Below, in pieces: positions 50,239-58,902 of a DNA stretch of 64,000 nt. Below the pieces are notes generated by a model, which was given only the letters and a program-made list of their open reading frames with translations, did no database searches and was not told the origin of the DNA. Position numbers and translations under genes: made by a program. Source of the DNA: an uncultured SAR116 cluster alpha proteobacterium (lineage in GTDB: Bacteria; Pseudomonadota; Alphaproteobacteria; Puniceispirillales; GCA-002684695); contig CACBIM010000006.1 of assembly GCA_902539295.1 (NCBI GenBank), positions 1 to 64,000 on the forward strand, read 5' to 3'. Numbering within the stretch: the first letter of the stretch is position 1; the number at the start of each line of letters is the position of its first letter.

Positions 50239-50730
50239 ATGAAATGGGGTCCAGCAAAATTGCTATATATTCACATTGCTTCAGCTTCGGCAGAAACAAT
50301 GCAAGAATCATCAGTTGCGGAATTAATAAAAAATAAAGGTATAAGAGGTGACCGATATTTTAAAGGTAATGGCAAATATTCAAATATCCCTGATATTAGA
50401 GATGTTACAATTATAGAAAAAGAGGTGCTTGACGCTTTAGAACAAAATCAACCACCACTTCAAGAAAAAAGTATTATTTTAAAACCTCATGAGCATAGAA
50501 GAAATCTGACGTCAGAAGGTGTCCCTTTAAATTATCTTGTTGGAAAAAAATTTAAAATTGGTGAGGTGATTTTAGAAGGTGGAAGACTAAATTTCCCTTG
50601 TAAATATCTTGCGGATTTATTGAAAAAGCCTTTATTACTGCCTCTGTATAATAGATCTGGATTAAATTGCAAAATAATTAAAAGCGGGATAATTAGACAA
50701 AATGACATCATAGAACCTTATGAAAATTAA
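50239..50730 (+). CDS. MOSC domain-containing protein
   Basis: KGIRGDRYFKGNGKYS, RDVTIIEKEVL, HRRNLTSEGVPLNYLVGKKFKIGEVILEG. Confidence 0.9.
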   Translation: MKWGPAKLLYIHIASASAETMQESSVAELIKNKGIRGDRYFKGNGKYSNIPDIRDVTIIEKEVLDALEQNQPPLQEKSIILKPHEHRRNLTSEGVPLNYLVGKKFKIGEVILEGGRLNFPCKYLADLLKKPLLLPLYNRSGLNCKIIKSGIIRQNDIIEPYEN

Positions 50731-50820
50731 ACTAATTATTTTATAAAGCGTCTAATAAATTTGATACAATATTAGAAAATTTTATTTTAAAAAAATTTTG
50801 AATTTTAAACTTATATTCAA

Positions 50821-51000
50821 TTACTGATTTAAAGATAAAGCAGCATCGTCAATTGCATTTAAAACAAATGAAGTGTCTTCTATTTTATTGGCAAGTAATA
50901 GTGAGAGCTTTGCTAAAAATAGTTTAGCCTTCTCTTCACCTAAATTATCAATTTTGTCAGCAATAGCTTCATATACAATTTCAATTTTATTTTCTGTCAT
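50821..51000 (-). CDS. DUF2783-like small protein (59 aa), not in the ORF track
   Basis: Manual translation: MTENKIEIVYEAIADKIDNLGEEKAKLFLAKLSLLLANKIEDTSFVLNAIDDAALSLNQ; overlaps the 3' end of the FAD monooxygenase gene. Confidence 0.8.
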   Translation of the reverse strand: MTENKIEIVYEAIADKIDNLGEEKAKLFLAKLSLLLANKIEDTSFVLNAIDDAALSLNQ

Positions 51001-52627
51001 GGCTCATTTCTGTTTTAAAAGTTAATTTATATAATTCTTGAATAATTTTTTCTGGAGTTATGTTTTTCCATCTTGCTGCTATATATCCATCTGGTCTAAC
51101 TATGTATGCACTTTTATTTTCAACGCTCAGAAGTTTCGAAGCTCTAGATAATAAATCTATTAAAACCACAGATATACCATCAGGAATAATTTCATCCAAT
51201 TTTTTAGATGTGTCTTTATTAAAACACAAAATTGTAAAGCCTTCTCCTAATAGATCAGTCAAATAACCTGCATCTATTGTAATTTCTGGAAGTAGCTCTC
51301 CAGGTTTAGGACCACCTAAAAAGTTTTCATTGGTATCTTTTATGATGGCTGTACTTTCTGAGTACTTATAAGGAGTAAATTGACGGGGGTTAGCGAGTTC
51401 ACCTGCAAATTTATGCTTGAGCGCTAAAGAAAGTGCTGCATCACGCATTAATTTCCAACCATAAGTTGAGGGGGTCATAAATTTTGAAGACTTTGACGAA
51501 TTGTAAAAAACGTCTATTGTTGCCCCTCTCCTCTCTGGCGAATAACTATTTAATAATTCTTTTCCAGCTTTATTATTTAAAACCCATCCAAGTTTCCAGC
51601 CAATGTTTGCCGCATCTGAAAATCCATTGTTTAAACCTCTAACGCCAAAAATAGGTACTATATGAGCACTGTCTCCAACAAAAAAAACCCTTCCGTCCCT
51701 GTAGTCATCTAATGCAAGTGTGTTTGCAGAATAAACACTCCACCACTCTAACTCCCAACTTCCATTATAGTTTAAATCTTTCAAAACTGCTGATACACTG
51801 TCACGAACATTATTCTCATCTAGGGCTTGCTGAGTTTTTTCATTATCGTTTAATTGATAATCAATACGCCAAATATTGTCAGGTTGCTTATGAATTAATA
51901 CAGTACCACCTCGACGGCAATCTGGATCAAAAAGTGCACGCCGAATTGTGGGATAATCGTGTTCCATCTTAATATCAACTATTACATAACGACCCTCATA
52001 GTTTTCCCCTTTTAATCGGTGACCAAGAAATTTTCGGATACTACTGTGCGCTCCATCACACGCAAGAACCCAATTTGAAGACGTTTCATAGATCTCTTCT
52101 GGGTCTTTTATTCTTAAAGTACATTCATTTTTTTTCTTTTTTATACCTATAATTTCACTTTGCCAGCGTGTTTCAATAAGGGGGTTTACAGATACTGCAT
52201 CCCATAGAAATTTTTCAATATATTGTTGTTGAATATTATACATTGGACGGAATTTTTCTTCACTACTATCAGGCATTTGAAACTCTAAGATTTTTTGTCC
52301 TCTATAAAATGAATGGCCAGTTGTCCAACCTAAAGATTTTTCCAAAAAAGCTGATGAAACTCCTAATGATTCAAAAATATAAAAACTTGACCTTGCTACA
52401 CAAATTGCACGACTGCCGTCATTGAAAGTACTTTTATTATCAAATAAAACAGATTTAACACCCTCACGCGCTAAAGCTAAAGCTGCAGTCATACCAATTG
52501 GACCAGCTCCAACGATAACAACTTGAGCATTACTCGTTAAATGATCGCGTTTTTTTCCTTGTGGAGCACTAAAAAAAGGATAATTGAAATAAAGAGATTC
52601 ATTTTGAGCTCTTCCTGCCGGCCTCAT
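50987..52627 (-). CDS. FAD-dependent monooxygenase (MhpA/PheA-TfdB family)
   Basis: VVIVGAGPIGMTAALALAREGVKSVLFD, WVLACDGAHSSIRKFLG, GRVFFVGDSAHIVPIFGVRGLNNGFSDAANIGWKL. Confidence 0.94.
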   Translation of the reverse strand: MRPAGRAQNESLYFNYPFFSAPQGKKRDHLTSNAQVVIVGAGPIGMTAALALAREGVKSVLFDNKSTFNDGSRAICVARSSFYIFESLGVSSAFLEKSLGWTTGHSFYRGQKILEFQMPDSSEEKFRPMYNIQQQYIEKFLWDAVSVNPLIETRWQSEIIGIKKKKNECTLRIKDPEEIYETSSNWVLACDGAHSSIRKFLGHRLKGENYEGRYVIVDIKMEHDYPTIRRALFDPDCRRGGTVLIHKQPDNIWRIDYQLNDNEKTQQALDENNVRDSVSAVLKDLNYNGSWELEWWSVYSANTLALDDYRDGRVFFVGDSAHIVPIFGVRGLNNGFSDAANIGWKLGWVLNNKAGKELLNSYSPERRGATIDVFYNSSKSSKFMTPSTYGWKLMRDAALSLALKHKFAGELANPRQFTPYKYSESTAIIKDTNENFLGGPKPGELLPEITIDAGYLTDLLGEGFTILCFNKDTSKKLDEIIPDGISVVLIDLLSRASKLLSVENKSAYIVRPDGYIAARWKNITPEKIIQELYKLTFKTEMSHDRK

Positions 52628-52757
52628 TTCAGATGTCCATTTTTGATAATTAAAATTAATAAATATAATCTATATAATAATTTGTAAATTCAAGGAAAAT
52701 TAAAAGGTTTTATGATTGTTTGTAATTAAAATTTATTTTTCTTACAAAAAATTTAAA

Positions 52758-52958
52758 TTAAGGGTATTCTCTAAGTATAATGTTATTTATTTCATCTTCA
52801 GAATAACCTTGATTTTCAAGCCCTCTTTTCCTCCATGACCTCAAACATTTTTTACAGTAAAAATGCCAAATAAGTTTATTGTCATCAGGTAAAATTACCA
52901 TTTTACCATCAGCCTCATAAAAATCTTTTGAACAATCATTGCATTTTTTTTTAATCAA
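52758..52958 (-). CDS. small zinc-ribbon-like hypothetical protein
   Basis: KKKCNDCSKDF...HFYCKKCLRSWRKRG four-Cys arrangement. The ORF-track N-terminus (to 53087) reads through a partial tRNA sequence (SGVQVPPPLP), so the start was moved to an in-frame TTG. Confidence 0.6.
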   Translation of the reverse strand: MIKKKCNDCSKDFYEADGKMVILPDDNKLIWHFYCKKCLRSWRKRGLENQGYSEDEINNIILREYP

Positions 52959-53054
52959 TACAAAGCACACCTTTAAACACTTCTTAAAAAAACTAACATT
53001 TATTAGTAGGTCAAGTTCTTTTAAAACTTGATTATATGAAATGATTAATTTTAT

Positions 53055-53103
53055 TGGTAGCGGAGGAGGGACTTGAACCCCCGACACGCGGATTATGATT
53101 CCG
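53055..53103 (-). repeat. 49-bp exact copy of the 3' part of tRNA-Met (att-like direct repeat)
   Basis: tggtagcggaggagggacttgaacccccgacacgcggattatgattccg is identical to 54709-54757; homology stops in the anticodon arm, so it is not a functional tRNA. Confidence 0.93.
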
Positions 53104-53157
53104 TGATTCTATTGTAAAATATATAATAATAACAATATTTTAAGGTAGTTTTTACCC

Positions 53158-53261
53158 AAACTGTCTAACATAACTGTCTAACTTTGTCTGTCAAACTTTC
53201 ATAATTTACCTTTATTTTTTTTTCTACTAGACTACGGATTCTAGAAATAATTAGACAGTTT
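53158..53261. repeat. repeated AAACTGTCTAA motifs (two direct, one inverted)
   Basis: AAACTGTCTAAC 53158-53169, AACTGTCTAAC 53172-53182, inverted TTAGACAGTTT 53251-53261; degenerate TTGTCTGTCAAAC follows the second copy. Confidence 0.8.
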
Positions 53262-53531
53262 CAGTAATAGGGAAGTTAAAATCAATTTCTATCAATATTT
53301 GAAACAATTTCAAAATTTAACTAACTCAGAATTTTTTTAATTTTATGTTAAAAAAACATAATTAAAATACTTTAAAAGCAATATTAAAATAAATTTAATT
53401 AATATATTTATTAATAACTAACCATAAATATTTTATTTTATATTTTATATTTCCTCCCGAAATCAAAAGCAAAACATTAATTTATGGTTAGTACTTAATT
53501 ATCTTTTTGTTATGTGTTTGTGAAGGTTTTC

Positions 53532-53885
53532 TTAGTGAGGTATCCCCTCGTCAATTCTACGGTTTTTTATTTGATTTCCATCAAGGTTTAACTTTTTCAC
53601 TACTGGGTGGTTTTCATCAATAACTCTCCAGTAGGGAAAATTAACATCACCCATATTTTGTTCTATTGCTATTCTAAGGAATATCCCTGTTGTTACTGGA
53701 CATGTATTATCTGCTCCTGTTTTTTTTGCAAGTTTTCTCCTCAGTTCTTTTATACTAAAAAAAGAACCCTTAGGTATTGCAAAAATAAACTCTGAAATTT
53801 TCTCTGGCGATGAAATAAGCATTTTCTCTCCAGCAGCAATATCAGAAAATCCTTTGTCTAGAACTTTTACGATATTTCTACTCAA
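53532..53885 (-). CDS. alkyltransferase-like / MGMT-family DNA-binding-domain protein
   Basis: FAIPKGSFFSIKELRRKLAKKTGADNTCPVTTGIFLRIA...PYWRVIDENHPVVKKL resembles MGMT-like winged-helix proteins. Confidence 0.65.
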   Translation of the reverse strand: MSRNIVKVLDKGFSDIAAGEKMLISSPEKISEFIFAIPKGSFFSIKELRRKLAKKTGADNTCPVTTGIFLRIAIEQNMGDVNFPYWRVIDENHPVVKKLNLDGNQIKNRRIDEGIPH

Positions 53886-54336
53886 AAATTATCTCCTAAA
53901 AACTACACAAACACACAATTGAAATGCTACTAACTATTCTAAAATTTCCTTACAGATAATTAATCTAACTCTAACCAAAATATCTGCGGAAGGTAAAGAG
54001 ACTGTTTATAGATTAAGAAATGGTTGTCAGTTTTGGGGGTAGGTCTTTTATCCTAAACAAATATAAAGAGTCTTGAATGGTGCATCACAATTTTTGCAAT
54101 TATTCATTTGTCGTGGAACTTTCTTTTCCAATTACATACGTGTGCATGTCCATAACTTGTCATCATATAGAAATAATTATTGTAAAGAACTCTTACATAA
54201 ATCTTTAAAAAAAATTATTTATTACATTTTAAAATTAATTTAAATTAAGAAAAGTTTTTTATTTATAAATATAAAATTATCAAATAGTTTTAATAAAAAC
54301 ACTACATCAATATTTAATAGTGGGTAGTTAAAAAAA

Positions 54337-54669
54337 ATGACAGAATTAGAAAAACATAAAAAATTAAATTTTCTTTTTTATAAAATTTTTCGAGAATTAT
54401 ATCAGGGAAAGATAAACCCTATTAGCATAGGAGAGGTTGGGAAAATAACAGATATACTAGTCAGTAGTATTTTTTGTAAGTTAAATAATGAGAATTATGA
54501 TTTGGATTCGGATTTAAAAGAGGAAGACCTTGATTTGTTAGAAAATGAGATTTTAGTACTTAAGAAACTAATATTTGAGAAAAATAAAGAAGTTTCTAAT
54601 TGGATGAAAGAACAAAGAAAAAAAGTTTTAAATAGTGAAGAAGTAAAATTAATTTTAAACGAGGTTTAA
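54337..54669 (+). CDS. hypothetical protein (110 aa) inside the tRNA-flanked segment
   Basis: ORF track; charged, helical-looking, no recognised family. Confidence 0.5.
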   Translation: MTELEKHKKLNFLFYKIFRELYQGKINPISIGEVGKITDILVSSIFCKLNNENYDLDSDLKEEDLDLLENEILVLKKLIFEKNKEVSNWMKEQRKKVLNSEEVKLILNEV

Positions 54670-54708
54670 ATTTTTTAAATCTCTTAAACCATTGTTTTAT
54701 TAAAATTT

Positions 54709-54785
54709 TGGTAGCGGAGGAGGGACTTGAACCCCCGACACGCGGATTATGATTCCGCTGCTCTAACCTGCTGAGCTACTCCGCC
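54709..54785 (-). tRNA. tRNA-Met (CAT anticodon)
   Basis: Reverse complement GGCGGAGTAGCTCAGCAGGTTAGAGCAGCGGAATCATAATCCGCGTGTCGGGGGTTCAAGTCCCTCCTCCGCTACCA folds as a cloverleaf; CAT in anticodon loop; CCA encoded. Confidence 0.95.
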
Positions 54786-54847
54786 ATTAGTTTATTATAG
54801 ACAGTCTCATTAAATCCAACAAGTCTTTTGGTCAAGTCCAAAATCAA

Positions 54848-56020
54848 TTATGCAGCTGAAAAAGAATTTTTATGGTTGGCTACAAACTTTGACTTTGTTT
54901 CTTCTATCCAACCTCCACCTAAAACATGATTGGTATTTTTTATATTATATATAACTGCAGCTTGTCCTGGTGAAATGCCTTCAGTGTGTTCTTCTGGAAG
55001 TAGAATAACTTGATTATTAATAAGTTTGAGTTTTGCTTTTATAAGATTTCCAGTATTCCTTACCTTAACAAAAATATTTTCTTCGCTCAAACTAGCATCA
55101 CTAATCCAATTCATATCTTTGAGATATATTTCATCAACATTCAAAGCTTCTTTAGGTCCAACTACTACCTGATTTTTTTCAACATTTATGTCAACTACAT
55201 ATAGTCTAGTTTCATCAAGACCAGATACCCCCCCTATTCCTAGGCCCCTTCGTTGGCCAATAGTATAGTCAATTATACCATTATGTTTTCCTAATATACT
55301 TCCATCAATATATGTAATATTCCCAGCCTCAATTGAACCAGGTCTTAAACGTCTTACAATATCAGAATATTTACCGTTAGGAACAAAACATATATCTTGA
55401 CTATCAGGCTTGTCTTTAACTTTTAAATCAAACTTATCAGCAATTTTTCTTGTTTCTAATTTGTTCATATTACCTAACGGGAACCTTAGATAATCTAGTT
55501 GATCTTTTGTGGTTGCAAAAAGAAAATATGATTGATCCTTTTCATGATCATCACCCCGGTGAAGTTCAACACCATTTTCCCCCTCAACTCTTTGAACGTA
55601 ATGACCTGTTGCCAGTGCATCCGCATTCAAATCTTTGGACATTTTAAATAGATCGGTAAATTTTACAGTTTGATTGCATTTAACACATGGAATTGGAGTT
55701 CTACCTGCTAAGTACTCATCGGCAAAATCATCCATTACTTGTTCCTTAAATTTGCTTTCGTAGTCTAAGACGTAATGCGGTATATCTAGTTGTGATGCAA
55801 CTAGCCGGGCATCATTTATATCAGAACCTGCGCAACAGGCACCAGTTTTTTCAATAGTTTTACCATAGTCATAAAGTTGAAGGGTTATTCCTACCACCTC
55901 AAAACCCTTTTCAACGAGAAGTGCTGCAGTTACAGATGAATCCACACCACCAGACATTGCAACAACCACTTTAGTATCTGAAGGTTTGCGATTAAATCCT
56001 AAAAAATTGTTGTTTGACAT
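54848..56020 (-). CDS. mnmA: tRNA-specific 2-thiouridylase
   Basis: VVVAMSGGVDSSVTAALL, PCVKCNQTVKF, ATGHYVQ, DQSYFLF, DSQDICFVPNGKY, GQRRGLGIGG. Confidence 0.97.
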   Translation of the reverse strand: MSNNNFLGFNRKPSDTKVVVAMSGGVDSSVTAALLVEKGFEVVGITLQLYDYGKTIEKTGACCAGSDINDARLVASQLDIPHYVLDYESKFKEQVMDDFADEYLAGRTPIPCVKCNQTVKFTDLFKMSKDLNADALATGHYVQRVEGENGVELHRGDDHEKDQSYFLFATTKDQLDYLRFPLGNMNKLETRKIADKFDLKVKDKPDSQDICFVPNGKYSDIVRRLRPGSIEAGNITYIDGSILGKHNGIIDYTIGQRRGLGIGGVSGLDETRLYVVDINVEKNQVVVGPKEALNVDEIYLKDMNWISDASLSEENIFVKVRNTGNLIKAKLKLINNQVILLPEEHTEGISPGQAAVIYNIKNTNHVLGGGWIEETKSKFVANHKNSFSAA

Positions 56021-56035
56021 GTAAATACCTAAAAA

Positions 56036-56347
56036 TTAATCTTCTGGTATTCTTACTTTTAAACCGTTTAAACTTTCATCTAATCTTATTTGACAACCCA
56101 ACCTTGATGTTGGCTCTAAACCAAAAGCTAAATCAAGCATATCTTCTTCATCAGCATCTGGGCTACCTGTTTTTTCATACCATTCTGGATCAACGACAAC
56201 ATGACAAGTTGCACAAGACAAACTTCCTCCGCATGTGCCTTCAATACCTAAATTAGCATCTCTTCCTATCTCCATGAGAGTTGTCCCCTCTTCAGCTTCA
56301 ATCTCATGTTCTTTGCCATCTAATGTGATAAATGTAACTTTAGGCAT
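56036..56347 (-). CDS. 2Fe-2S ferredoxin
   Basis: EGTCGGSLSCATCHVVVDPEW, LGCQIRL; adrenodoxin-type Cys spacing. Confidence 0.94.
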   Translation of the reverse strand: MPKVTFITLDGKEHEIEAEEGTTLMEIGRDANLGIEGTCGGSLSCATCHVVVDPEWYEKTGSPDADEEDMLDLAFGLEPTSRLGCQIRLDESLNGLKVRIPED

Positions 56348-57449
56348 TTATAATCTCTTTTTCTTTACTTTCTGTTCGTTTGTACAGCTCAACGTAGAAC
56401 TGAGCAAGCTTTTCTAAATCATTTTTTGTATTTTGCCAACCACTACTTATTCTAATTGATTTATTTGATGCCCATTTTGCTCCCATAGCTTCTAATACAT
56501 GACTAGACTTGACTTTTCCAGAAGAGCAAGCTGACCCAGCAGAGACAGAAAATCCCTCCAGGTCCATTGCAATAACTTGTGCATCTGCATTCATGTGAGG
56601 CATGTAAACACAGGTTGTATTGGGTAATCTTGGAACATTTTCACCAAAAATTTTTATATTGGGCAATTTACTTTTAATAAGTTTTTCGAATTTTTTTTGC
56701 AACGACATAATATTATTAATCTCAGTATTATCCAAAAAAATTTTTCTTGCTGCACTTCCAAAACCAACAATTCCAATCAAATTTTCGGTCCCTGACCTGT
56801 GACCTCTTTCCTGACCTCCACCAAGAATAATTGGATTTAAATTATATGGGTCATCCACAATTAAAGCTCCAACACCAACTGGCCCTCCAATCTTATGAGA
56901 TGAAATAGCTAAGCTATTTAAACCAGAAGCTTTAAAATTAATATCTATTTTTCCTAGCGCTTGAACCGCATCACAATGTACATAAACTTTATATTTTTTT
57001 GCAATTTTTACAATATCTTTAATAGGCTGAATAACACCTGTCTCATTATTTGCCCACATTACAGAAATTATATCAGGATTAAATTTTTTTATTTTAACCT
57101 CAAGGTCATCAATTTTTACTAAACCATTACTATCAACATCTATAAAATTAGGGTTTTTGGATGAAGCTATAACTGCGTCATGTTCAATAGAACTAATTAA
57201 CGGCCTTTTAAAAATCTGCATAATCATCGAGTTAGCTTCAGTCCCACCTGAAGTAAAAATTATTTGATCACTATTGGCGTTAACAAAATTAGAAATTGAG
57301 GTTCTTGCATTTTCAAGATGGGTTTTAGCTTGTCTGCCAAAAGAATGAACTGAAGAGGCATTCAAGGGAGGTCCCATTATATCCAGCATCTCTTTTTTAA
57401 CTTCATCTCTAAGAGGAGTAGTAGCGTTATAGTCTAAATAAATGCTCAT
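56340..57449 (-). CDS. cysteine desulfurase (NifS/IscS family)
   Basis: YLDYNATTPLRDEV, FTSGGTEANSM, SSHKIGGPVGVGALI, GSACSSGKVKSSHVLEAMG. Confidence 0.95.
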   Translation of the reverse strand: MSIYLDYNATTPLRDEVKKEMLDIMGPPLNASSVHSFGRQAKTHLENARTSISNFVNANSDQIIFTSGGTEANSMIMQIFKRPLISSIEHDAVIASSKNPNFIDVDSNGLVKIDDLEVKIKKFNPDIISVMWANNETGVIQPIKDIVKIAKKYKVYVHCDAVQALGKIDINFKASGLNSLAISSHKIGGPVGVGALIVDDPYNLNPIILGGGQERGHRSGTENLIGIVGFGSAARKIFLDNTEINNIMSLQKKFEKLIKSKLPNIKIFGENVPRLPNTTCVYMPHMNADAQVIAMDLEGFSVSAGSACSSGKVKSSHVLEAMGAKWASNKSIRISSGWQNTKNDLEKLAQFYVELYKRTESKEKEIINA

Positions 57450-57451
57450 GG

Positions 57452-58123
57452 TTACTTATTTTTACTTTCTAAGCGTTGAATTTTTTCTTTTAAAGAATTG
57501 ATTTCATCATCCATTCTAGAGATAGACTTATCAATTTTACTTACTTCAGAAAAAGCTGTTCCGTAAGCTTGGAAATCTTTACTCAATTTATTTTTACCAA
57601 CTTCATGAGCTGGAACACCAACGACTGACATTCCCTTAGAGACTGACTTTAGTACAACTGAGTTTGCACCTACACGTGCATTTGCACCAATAGTTATAGG
57701 TCCCAAAATCTGAGCACCTGATCCAATTATAACACCATCTTCTAATGTTGGATGCCGCTTAATACCTCTTTGCTCATCAGATTTGAATGCAGGCATAATA
57801 CCACCTAATGTAACTCCATGATAAATTGTAACATTATCACCAATTTCAGCTGTTTCCCCAATAACGATACCCATAGCATGATCCATAAAAAAACCATCTC
57901 CTATTTTTGCACCAGGATGGATTTCAATTCCTGTTAGGAAGCGAGCAATTTGCATAATTAGCCTTGCTATAGATCGAATATTCCTTAACCACAAAAATCT
58001 AGATATATAATAAAAGATCATTACATGGACACTAGGATACAAAAGCACAACCCAAAAGCTGCTTGACGAAGCAGGGTCTCTCTCTTTAACAGCTTGTATG
58101 ATTTTTAAGACCGAATTAAGCAA
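57452..58123 (-). CDS. cysE: serine O-acetyltransferase
   Basis: [44 protein letters not shown] left-handed beta-helix hexapeptides. Confidence 0.94.
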   Translation of the reverse strand: MLNSVLKIIQAVKERDPASSSSFWVVLLYPSVHVMIFYYISRFLWLRNIRSIARLIMQIARFLTGIEIHPGAKIGDGFFMDHAMGIVIGETAEIGDNVTIYHGVTLGGIMPAFKSDEQRGIKRHPTLEDGVIIGSGAQILGPITIGANARVGANSVVLKSVSKGMSVVGVPAHEVGKNKLSKDFQAYGTAFSEVSKIDKSISRMDDEINSLKEKIQRLESKNK

Positions 58124-58225
58124 ATTTTTCCTTCAATTTATGAATATATTTATGTTAATAGTGTTTTTTAAAAGAAGTATAATATATATAATAGCAGTTT
58201 TTAACTACACAAGAAATTTGAATTT

Positions 58226-58894
58226 ATGCCTGAAGTTATAATTAACGGTCCTGAGGGCCGTATTGAAGCAAGATACACACCCTCAAAAAAAACTGAAGCT
58301 CCAATTGCTCTAATTCTTCACCCAGAACCCAATCAGGGTGGAACTATGAATAACAAAGTTGTTTTCAGTTTATATAGAGAGTTTGTTAAGAGAGATTTTT
58401 CAACCTTGAGATTTAATTTTAGAGGTGTTGGGAAAAGTCAAGGATCATATGATGATGGTGAGGGTGAATTAACTGATGCAGCTACTGCTATGGACTGGAT
58501 ACAATCACAAAATCCAAGTGCAACGCATTGTTGGGTAGCAGGTTTTTCTTTTGGCTCTTGGATTGGTATGCAATTGATGATGAGAAGACCAGAAATCAAA
58601 GGATTTATATCATTGTCTGCACCAGCATTAACAAGAGACTTTGCTTTTTTAGCCCCATGCCCATCCTCAGGACTTTTTATTCACGGCTCCGATGACGAAA
58701 TAGTCCCAAGCCTTGCTTTGTCACGCGTGCTTGAAAAAATATCAATTCAAAAAGGTGCTGTTATAAAGGATATTATTATTCAAGGCGCAGACCATTTTTT
58801 TAACGATCACAATAATGAGATGATTGACGCAGTTGGAAAGTATCTTGATACAAGACTTGATAAAGATGGGAATTTTATAAGTAATAATGAATAA
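58226..58894 (+). CDS. alpha/beta hydrolase
   Basis: LILHPEPNQGGTMNNKVV, LRFNFRGVGKSQGSYDDGEGE, WVAGFSFGSWIGMQL, GADHFFNDH. Confidence 0.92.
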   Translation: MPEVIINGPEGRIEARYTPSKKTEAPIALILHPEPNQGGTMNNKVVFSLYREFVKRDFSTLRFNFRGVGKSQGSYDDGEGELTDAATAMDWIQSQNPSATHCWVAGFSFGSWIGMQLMMRRPEIKGFISLSAPALTRDFAFLAPCPSSGLFIHGSDDEIVPSLALSRVLEKISIQKGAVIKDIIIQGADHFFNDHNNEMIDAVGKYLDTRLDKDGNFISNNE

Positions 58895-58902
58895 AACTTT
58901 TA

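Noticed and set aside
53055-53103. Second tRNA-Met gene
   Set aside because: Only the 3' half (through the anticodon arm) matches; the sequence then diverges and no D-arm or 5' acceptor is present. Treated as a duplicated att-like fragment.
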